DNA from: Bacteroidales bacterium | GTDB lineage: Bacteria; Bacteroidota; Bacteroidia; Bacteroidales; Paludibacteraceae | Assembly (NCBI GenBank): GCA_021371875.1 | Contig: JAJFVH010000161.1 | Location: forward strand, 1-60,890 | Length of the DNA: 60,890 nt | Direction of reading: 5' to 3' | Part shown: in pieces, positions 55,712-60,890 of the stretch | Position numbering within the stretch: position 1 is the stretch's first letter | Layout of the letters: every line of letters begins with the position of its first letter | Program-made: the position numbers and the translations under genes | The notes under the pieces: model-generated | Database searches by the model: none | What the model saw: the letters and a program-made list of their open reading frames with translations, nothing else | What the model was told of the DNA's origin: nothing

Positions 55712-55748
55712 GTGTTTGCAAGAAAACTCAGTGTTTTCTTGCAAACGC
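55712..55748. repeat. Hairpin sharing its arm with the 56,622 element
   Basis: GTTTGCAAGAAAAC (55,714-55,727) pairs perfectly with GTTTTCTTGCAAAC (55,733-55,746) around TCAGT. The stretch AAGAAAACTCAGTGTTT is also present near 56,631. It may terminate the 55,078 gene or be a mobile repeat remnant. The rest of 55,651-55,889 has no gene. Confidence 0.6.
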
Positions 55749-55889
55749 TAAAATAGCCGATCGACTCAACGAATGTCGGTTTTTATGTTGAATAAGCAAC
55801 TAAAAAGAATTTCAATACCAAAACAGCACACCTTCTGATCAGGTATCAATATGATCTACCTGCACTTCGGAAAGAGAGAGGACATAAAA

Positions 55890-55917
55890 AAAGTCTTACC
55901 CTCCAGGGTAAGACTTT
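55890..55917 (-). terminator. Intrinsic terminator of the cold-shock gene
   Basis: AAAGTCTTACCCT (55,890-55,902) pairs perfectly with AGGGTAAGACTTT (55,905-55,917). On the minus strand the stem is followed by a T-rich run (complement of AAAAAA before 55,890). It lies 28 nt past the stop of the minus-strand cold-shock gene. Confidence 0.85.
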
Positions 55918-55945
55918 AAAATACGATTGCATTATATTTGATTAA

Positions 55946-56137
55946 CTAAGCTAGTTTCACATTTACTGCATTTAATCCTTTTTTTCCTTCTTCAATGTCG
56001 AAAGTTACTTCGTCGTTTTCTTTGATATTGTCGATTAAACCCGTCGAATGTACAAAATATTCTTTCGTCGAATTTGCGTCTTTAATGAATCCGAATCCTT
56101 TGGATTCATTAAAAAATTTTACTGTTCCGTTGCTCAT
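55946..56137 (-). CDS. Cold-shock protein (CspA family)
   Basis: This is a single cold-shock domain of 63 residues that binds single-stranded RNA/DNA and melts mRNA structure. RNP1 is KGFGFI (residues 13-18) and RNP2 is YFVHS (27-31). It has its own terminator at 55,890-55,917. The minus-strand leader from 56,138 on is AT-rich with a TATCTTGC box that may be its -7 element. It is transcribed against both neighbours, so it is an independent unit. Confidence 0.93.
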   Translation of the reverse strand: MSNGTVKFFNESKGFGFIKDANSTKEYFVHSTGLIDNIKENDEVTFDIEEGKKGLNAVNVKLA

Positions 56138-56365
56138 TAAAATGTTTTTTTAAATTATTGGCGCAAGATAGTCATTATTATTGGTATTTATTATATAATT
56201 GTAATTAATTTTTTGTTTTTTGGCTTTTTAGCTTACACTCATCTATTTTAATGATGTAAAATAGCTAACGCCTCATTACAATTACAATAGAACAAACCAA
56301 TATTCCGACGCTTTGACTAACCTGGCATCACTTTCATCAAAATAATACTGAAAAGATAATCAAGC

Positions 56366-56611
56366 TTATCGTCCTTCTTCGTTCAGGACTTTAGTTTTTA
56401 GTTTTAATAATTTAAGAACAAGATAGATTACTCCCGAAGCAATTGTTGCCCAACAAATCCAGTTCATATCAATCTGAAATCCATTATTTTCGATAGAATA
56501 GCCAATATTGTGAAACACAAAAAGCAGAACAAAAAACAAAAAATTTCCAATTATAATTATAATTTCCCCTGAAAAAAAACTGTATGTCGGTTGGATTTTA
56601 TACTTTTGCAA
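56366..56611 (-). CDS. Small two-helix membrane protein
   Basis: The 81-residue protein has two predicted membrane segments (about 16-35; IIIIIGNFLFFVLLFVFHNI, and about 49-68; ICWATIASGVIYLVLKLLKL) and a short charged C-terminus ending VLNEEGR. No family is recognised. It lies 228 nt upstream (minus strand) of the cold-shock gene, probably as a separate unit. It could be a small regulator of an envelope complex, but nothing shows this. Confidence 0.5.
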   Translation of the reverse strand: MQKYKIQPTYSFFSGEIIIIIGNFLFFVLLFVFHNIGYSIENNGFQIDMNWICWATIASGVIYLVLKLLKLKTKVLNEEGR

Positions 56612-56621
56612 GATTTTATTT

Positions 56622-56763
56622 AGTGCTTGAAAGAAAACTCAGTGTTTGATAAGAAAAGGTCAAGGTCAAGGTGCACGAAACAGCAAAAGGAGTCCCGATG
56701 AATCGGGATGAGTAGTTTTTGATGTGAGTGCAACGCAGAGATTGACGTTTTCTTGCAAACACT
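56622..56763. repeat. Palindromic element upstream of the GT2 operon
   Basis: The outer arms AGTGCTTGAAAGAAAAC (56,622-56,638) and GTTTTCTTGCAAACACT (56,747-56,763) pair at 15 of 17 positions. Inside is a TCCCGATGAATCGGGA hairpin and a duplicated GGTCAA. The left arm plus loop is shared with the hairpin at 55,712. The arm ends 17 nt before the GT2 start at 56,781, so it must lie in or next to the operon leader. Confidence 0.6.
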
Positions 56764-56780
56764 ATTTAAAAGAAAAATGT

Positions 56781-57524
56781 ATGCAGAGTGTTCAAAACCA
56801 CACAAAAGATTACCAGTTTTCTATCATTGTTCCGGTTTACAATGAACAGGATAATATGCTTGCGCTTGAAAATCGTTTAAGCAACTTTTTGTCTCATTCA
56901 TCTTATCCTGCTTGTGTTATATTTGTAAATGATGGTTCGAAAGATGAAAGCAGTAATTACATGCATGAAATATGTTCCCGTCGTAAAGATTTTTTTTATC
57001 TGGAATTTGAACAAAATGCCGGATTAAGCGCTGCAATCAAAGCCGGAATTGATTATTGTTATTCCGATTATGTCGGTTACATCGATGCCGATTTACAAAC
57101 TGATCCTGATGATTTCAACTTATTGCTCAAAGATATCCCTGATTATGCTATGGTGATGGGAATTCGGGCCAACAGAAAAGATTCTTTTTTCAAAAAGATT
57201 CAATCAAAAATTGCCAATGGATTCCGCCGGATGATGACTAACGATGGAGTGGAAGATACCGGTTGCCCGTTAAAAGTGCTGCAAACTGATTATGCCAAAC
57301 GTGTTCCGTTTTTTAACGGGATGCATCGTTTCCTGCCGGCACTGATTCAGTTGCAGAAAGGTGAAGTAAAACAGATTGCAGTCAGACATTATCCGCGTAC
57401 AGCTGGTGAATCAAAGTTTAATTTATGGAATAGGTTGGTTTCGCCTTTTTTGGATTGTTTTGCCTTTCGCTGGATGAAAAAAAGATACATCAACTACAAG
57501 GTTGGCGACAATAATTTATATTAA
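56781..57524 (+). CDS. GT2 glycosyltransferase, polyprenyl-phosphate sugar transferase-like
   Basis: The ATG at 56,781 is preferred over an in-frame codon at 56,724, which would lie in the repeat element. The 247-residue GT-A transferase has FSIIVPVYNEQDNMLALENR, FVNDGSKDESS, the metal-binding YIDADLQTDP and a C-terminal stretch (YPRTAGESKFNLWNRLVSPF) typical of the dolichyl- or undecaprenyl-phosphate mannose/ArnC/RgtE branch. It would load a sugar onto a lipid carrier. It ends just before the LAB_N gene and opens a four-gene operon. Confidence 0.85.
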   Translation: MQSVQNHTKDYQFSIIVPVYNEQDNMLALENRLSNFLSHSSYPACVIFVNDGSKDESSNYMHEICSRRKDFFYLEFEQNAGLSAAIKAGIDYCYSDYVGYIDADLQTDPDDFNLLLKDIPDYAMVMGIRANRKDSFFKKIQSKIANGFRRMMTNDGVEDTGCPLKVLQTDYAKRVPFFNGMHRFLPALIQLQKGEVKQIAVRHYPRTAGESKFNLWNRLVSPFLDCFAFRWMKKRYINYKVGDNNLY

Positions 57525-57525
57525 T

Positions 57526-58176
57526 ATGAGCTGGCAACATTTGTTCGTTTATAGCATTGGCTTTTTAGCCCAGATTTTTTTCTCGGGAAGAATTCTGTAT
57601 CAGTGGATTGTATCCGAAAAAGCTAAAAAAGTGATGGCTCCGCCCTTTTTCTGGTTATTAAGCATTATTGGTTCATATCTCCTGTTTATTTATGGTTTAC
57701 TGCGCGATGATTTTTCCATCATTCTTGGGCAAATTGTTTCGTATTACATTTATCTCTGGAATCTCAATATTCACGGGATTTGGTCAAAATTGCACAAAAT
57801 ACTCAAATTCATCCTTATTGCAACACCCGTGATTGCTTGTATATTGATGTTAAATAATCTTCCTGAGTATATTTCAAATTTCTTTAAAAACGAAAATATC
57901 CCTATATGGTTGGTCGTGTTCGGTTCTATCGGACAATTGATTTTCGCTCTTCGCTTTGTCTATCAATGGGTCTATTCATCTAAAAAACAGGAATCACTAC
58001 TGCCCGACGGCTTCTGGGTCATCAGTTTACTCGGTTCATTTATCATCATTATTTATGCAATAATTCGTAAAGATCCGGTTCTCATTTTAGGACAAGCATT
58101 TGGATTTGTTGCATATAGCCGAAATATTATCATAGGACATAATCATAAAACAAATGAAGTTACAAAACAAGAATAA
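57526..58176 (+). CDS. Membrane protein with two LAB_N (lipid A biosynthesis N-terminal) domains
   Basis: The ATG at 57,526 lies 1 nt after the GT2 stop and gives 216 residues. Two copies of the LAB_N domain are present: about 5-85 (IGFLAQIFFSGRILYQWIVS, PPFFWLLSIIGSYLLFIYGL) and about 130-208 (FGSIGQLIFALRFVYQWVYS, PDGFWVISLLGSFIIIIYAI). LAB_N is normally a single unit in LpxB or stand-alone proteins. The protein may act with the GT2 and GT83 in moving or using a lipid-linked sugar, inferred from neighbours. It overlaps the next gene by 23 nt. Confidence 0.85.
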   Translation: MSWQHLFVYSIGFLAQIFFSGRILYQWIVSEKAKKVMAPPFFWLLSIIGSYLLFIYGLLRDDFSIILGQIVSYYIYLWNLNIHGIWSKLHKILKFILIATPVIACILMLNNLPEYISNFFKNENIPIWLVVFGSIGQLIFALRFVYQWVYSSKKQESLLPDGFWVISLLGSFIIIIYAIIRKDPVLILGQAFGFVAYSRNIIIGHNHKTNEVTKQE

Positions 58177-59719
58177 TTATCTGAATTTAATCTGGTTTAT
58201 TGCCCTCTTGCCCATAATACTTTTTCGTGATTATACGCCAAGCAATGAATTGAGATATCTGAGTATAGTTGACGAGGCGCTGAGAAACGGCAGCTTATTC
58301 ACATTTAGCCATCAAGGAGTGCCATACGCTGATAAGCCACCGTTCTTTTTCTGGCTTATGATGGTTGGCAAACTGATTTTGGGCGGGCACTATATGTGGT
58401 ATTTGTCGTTGCTTTCATTTATTCCGGCAGTCATTATTCTGATGGTGATGAATAAATGGATAAGAAATGAATGTGATCAGAAAGATATAACGGTTGCACA
58501 ACTACTGCTGATGAGTTGTGCGTTATTTATAGGTTCTGCGCCTATTGTACGGATGGATATGCTGATGACTATGTTTATTGTACTTGCTTTGTACACTTTC
58601 TTTAAAATTTATTCTGGCGCTTCCACCAAAAAAGACACCTATTTATTTCCAGTTTATGTATTTTTGGCGGTATTTTCAAAAGGACCAGTAGGTTTACTGA
58701 TGCCGCTTATCTCCACATTGGTTTTTTTAATCTTCAAAAAGCAGATCAAGTCGTGGAAAAAGTATTGGGGAGGCAAAACGTTAATTATTTTGCTCGTTCT
58801 TTTCGGCGTTTGGTTTACAGGTGTTTATATAGAAGGTGGAACGGATTATCTGAACAATTTGGTATTTCATCAAACCGTAGGCCGGGCTGTGGATTCATTT
58901 CATCATAAAGCTCCATTTTATTTCTATGGAATTTCTATCTGGTATACCATAATTCCGTGGTCATTTTTGTTCGTTGGGTTATCAGTAGCAGGATTATATC
59001 AAAAAAAGATAAAAACTGATATTGAGTGGTTCTTTTTAATAATAATTGTCTCCACTTTTTTGATGCTTTCTTTTTTCAGTTCAAAGCTTGCTATCTATCT
59101 TGTCCCGATCCTACCCTTTCTCGCTTATTTCTCAGCATTACAACTTCGAAAATACGAATGGAATAAATGGATTGGTCTTTCGCTGGCTATTCCCAGCATT
59201 ATATTCATACTGGCTCTACCGGCAATAATGTTTGTTACTTCCAATAACTCCGAACTATCTTACCTTCGATTACCGTTAATTTATGCAGGCGCCGGTATTT
59301 TAACTTTGACCGGAATATTCAGTATAGTATTAATATATAGACAAAAAGATATATACCGCACCATAAAAGCATTGGTTTTGGGATTATTCCTGACACTATT
59401 CGTAGTGGGTTGGTCAATGAAAGATATTAATCCTCAAATTGGCTTTGCTGATGTATGTAAGGAGGCAAAAGCCATTTCGGTAAAAGAAAAAACATTCGGA
59501 TATAATACATATAAGATAAAGCGGTCGGTGAGCATGGATGTTTTTTTAGGTGAAAAGGTTCAGGAAATTACAATAAGCGAATTATCTAAAAAACTCAATA
59601 CTAACGAATTACTTATTGTCGAACGTAAAACATTAGATTCTGACAAAGAATTAAATGCTATGATTGAGAACAAAGAGAGATACCTCTCTGTTAATTACTA
59701 CATTGTTGTTCTAAAATGA
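58154..59719 (+). CDS. GT83/ArnT-like lipid-linked sugar transferase
   Basis: This is an integral membrane transferase that moves a sugar from a polyprenyl phosphate to lipid A or LPS at the periplasmic face. The 521-residue protein has an early periplasmic loop DEALRNGSLFTFSHQGVPYA and DKPPFFFWLMM, the usual acidic/Pro landmark of the ArnT/PMT group. About a dozen membrane segments follow. The start overlaps the LAB_N gene by 23 nt. The C-terminal soluble tail (about 440-521) is short. Acceptor is inferred from family, not visible. Confidence 0.85.
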   Translation: MKLQNKNNYLNLIWFIALLPIILFRDYTPSNELRYLSIVDEALRNGSLFTFSHQGVPYADKPPFFFWLMMVGKLILGGHYMWYLSLLSFIPAVIILMVMNKWIRNECDQKDITVAQLLLMSCALFIGSAPIVRMDMLMTMFIVLALYTFFKIYSGASTKKDTYLFPVYVFLAVFSKGPVGLLMPLISTLVFLIFKKQIKSWKKYWGGKTLIILLVLFGVWFTGVYIEGGTDYLNNLVFHQTVGRAVDSFHHKAPFYFYGISIWYTIIPWSFLFVGLSVAGLYQKKIKTDIEWFFLIIIVSTFLMLSFFSSKLAIYLVPILPFLAYFSALQLRKYEWNKWIGLSLAIPSIIFILALPAIMFVTSNNSELSYLRLPLIYAGAGILTLTGIFSIVLIYRQKDIYRTIKALVLGLFLTLFVVGWSMKDINPQIGFADVCKEAKAISVKEKTFGYNTYKIKRSVSMDVFLGEKVQEITISELSKKLNTNELLIVERKTLDSDKELNAMIENKERYLSVNYYIVVLK

Positions 59720-59724
59720 ATTAA

Positions 59725-60762
59725 ATGAAAATTCTCGTAACCGGAGCAGCTGGTTTTATCGGACATAGTGCTGCCAATGCATTAACAGAAGCAGGATTTC
59801 AGGTAATCGGATTGGATAATATCAACGCATATTATGATGTAAACCTGAAATATGCCAGATTGTTGGAAGCTGGTATTTCAAAACACGAGATTAAATCCGG
59901 CGAATTAATTTGCAGTTCAATAAACAGTTCATACCGATTTTTACAACTCGATATAACAAACAGAGTTGCATTAGCTGCCTTATTTTCACAGGAAAAGTTT
60001 ACACACGTATTGCATCTGGCAGCTCAAGCCGGTGTAAGGTACTCATTAGAAAATCCTTACACCTACATCGATTCCAATATTGTCGGGTTTGAAAACCTGT
60101 TGGAGAACTGCCGGAATTTCGGAATAAAACATTTAGTTTATGGCAGTTCAAGCAGCGTTTACGGATTAAATGCTAAAATTCCTTACAAGGAAACAGATGT
60201 AACCGAAACTCCCGCAAGTTTATACGCTGCTACCAAAAAGGCAAATGAACTTATGGCACATGTTTATAGTAATCTTTTCTCAGTTCCTACCACCGGAATG
60301 CGTTTTTTCACGGTTTATGGTCCCTGGGGAAGACCTGACATGGCGCCTTCCCTGTTTATGAATGCGATAATGAACCAACAACCCATCCGGGTTTTCAATC
60401 ATGGTAATATGCAAAGAGATTTTACATATATTGATGATATTGTTGAAGGTATTCTGAAAATAGTTCCAACACCACCCGATAAAAAAATACCGTATGAGAT
60501 TTATAATATAGGTAATTCTCAGCCAATTGCGCTGATGAATTTCATTCAAATCATCGAAAAAACAACCGGAAAGAAGGCAATATTAGCCATGGAAGATATG
60601 CAACCAGGAGATGTTTTAGTCACTTACGCCGATACTACTCATTTAAAAAACGATTTCGACTATAAACCATCTACTTCAATTGAAACAGGAATCCGAAAAT
60701 TTTACGATTGGTTCGTTTCTTATTACAATCCAAATAACCAAATAAGAATCAATGTCGTTTAG
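59725..60762 (+). CDS. NAD-dependent epimerase, UDP-glucuronate 4-epimerase-like
   Basis: The 345-residue extended SDR has a GAAGFIG nucleotide loop and GLDNINAYYDVNLKYARL, the pattern seen in UDP-glucuronate 4-epimerases. The catalytic Ser is in SSSSVYGL, and Tyr and Lys in LYAATKKANELM. It would convert UDP-glucuronate to UDP-galacturonate in the cytoplasm, though other 4-epimerase substrates are possible. It lies 5 nt after the GT83 gene, so it is the likely donor-sugar supplier for this operon. Confidence 0.88.
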   Translation: MKILVTGAAGFIGHSAANALTEAGFQVIGLDNINAYYDVNLKYARLLEAGISKHEIKSGELICSSINSSYRFLQLDITNRVALAALFSQEKFTHVLHLAAQAGVRYSLENPYTYIDSNIVGFENLLENCRNFGIKHLVYGSSSSVYGLNAKIPYKETDVTETPASLYAATKKANELMAHVYSNLFSVPTTGMRFFTVYGPWGRPDMAPSLFMNAIMNQQPIRVFNHGNMQRDFTYIDDIVEGILKIVPTPPDKKIPYEIYNIGNSQPIALMNFIQIIEKTTGKKAILAMEDMQPGDVLVTYADTTHLKNDFDYKPSTSIETGIRKFYDWFVSYYNPNNQIRINVV

Positions 60763-60797
60763 TTAAGGATTAAGTTGTAATGAATAATGTAAATGGT

Positions 60798-60889
60798 TCG
60801 CCGTAGGCGATAAACAGCAATAGAAAAATGGTAAATCCGTTGTTGAATCTTTCCCCGTAGGGGATGAATTGTTTATCCCCTACGGGGAA
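60798..60889. repeat. GTA-centred palindromes after the epimerase gene
   Basis: TCGCCGTAGGCGA (60,798-60,810) is a short palindrome with a GTA centre. TTCCCCGTAGGGGAT (60,851-60,865) and its complement ATCCCCTACGGGGAA (60,875-60,889) form a larger hairpin around a 9-nt loop, each arm being a small palindrome itself. The window ends one base later, so the element may continue. Confidence 0.6.
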
Positions 60890-60890
60890 T

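Overview
The window comes from a member of the Bacteroidota, most likely an environmental Bacteroidales-type organism. The evidence is type IX secretion (T9SS) C-terminal sorting domains on many secreted proteins, a TamL-type lipoprotein Omp85 next to TamB, TAnnTTTG-like promoter boxes, AT-rich DNA and a set of small proteins that recur in this phylum. No rRNA, tRNA or CRISPR array was seen.

Region 1 (1-18,886) is a run of same-strand genes for secreted carbohydrate-active proteins. Two family-3 glycoside hydrolases (133 and 12,086) bracket a set of paralogous modular proteins. These share a LamG-like domain and usually an Fn3-like segment plus a T9SS sorting tail, but carry different extra modules: a GH42-like/DUF4832-type domain, a DUF4886 SGNH domain, a GDSL/SGNH esterase, an adhesin-like tail, or none. 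The likely role is surface-attached or secreted polysaccharide breakdown and de-esterification. No SusC/SusD pair is present in the window.

Region 2 (19,122-20,899) holds an ISNCY-type transposase and a 161-bp hairpin-forming MITE-like element. A second, inverted copy of that element lies at 38,553-38,731.

Region 3 (20,900-46,124) reads as a stress and glycan island. A small lipoprotein and a coiled-coil protein are followed by GH130, a GT4 fused to an alpha-barrel-like domain, a PIG-L deacetylase, a repeat-containing small protein, a second GT4, DUF6496 and an (alpha/alpha)6-barrel glycosidase. The second half has a universal stress protein, phosphoketolase, bacterioferritin, catalase, two alpha/beta hydrolases, a DJ-1/PfpI protein, an M1 peptidase with a barrel-like tail, an old-yellow-enzyme reductase and CbpA/CbpM chaperones. 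The GH130-GT4-PIG-L-GT4-GH core is the best candidate for an undescribed system, probably making or recycling a deacetylated glycan or glycoconjugate.

Region 4 (46,150-55,650) starts with a 12-unit, 21-bp minisatellite and continues with TamB, TamL, an OmpA-like lipoprotein and a single-pass membrane protein. Region 5 (55,651-56,763) has a cold-shock gene, a small membrane protein and hairpin repeats.

Region 6 (56,781-60,762) is a tight operon of GT2, duplicated LAB_N membrane protein, GT83/ArnT-like transferase and UDP-glucuronate 4-epimerase-like enzyme. This set fits lipid A or LPS sugar modification, possibly with galacturonic acid.

Two threads cross the regions. A bipartite promoter-like motif (TTGTGTAAC, 22-23 nt, ACTTT) precedes three small envelope-protein genes. 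A family of short intergenic palindromes with a constant GTA/TAC centre and varying stems recurs in the gaps.
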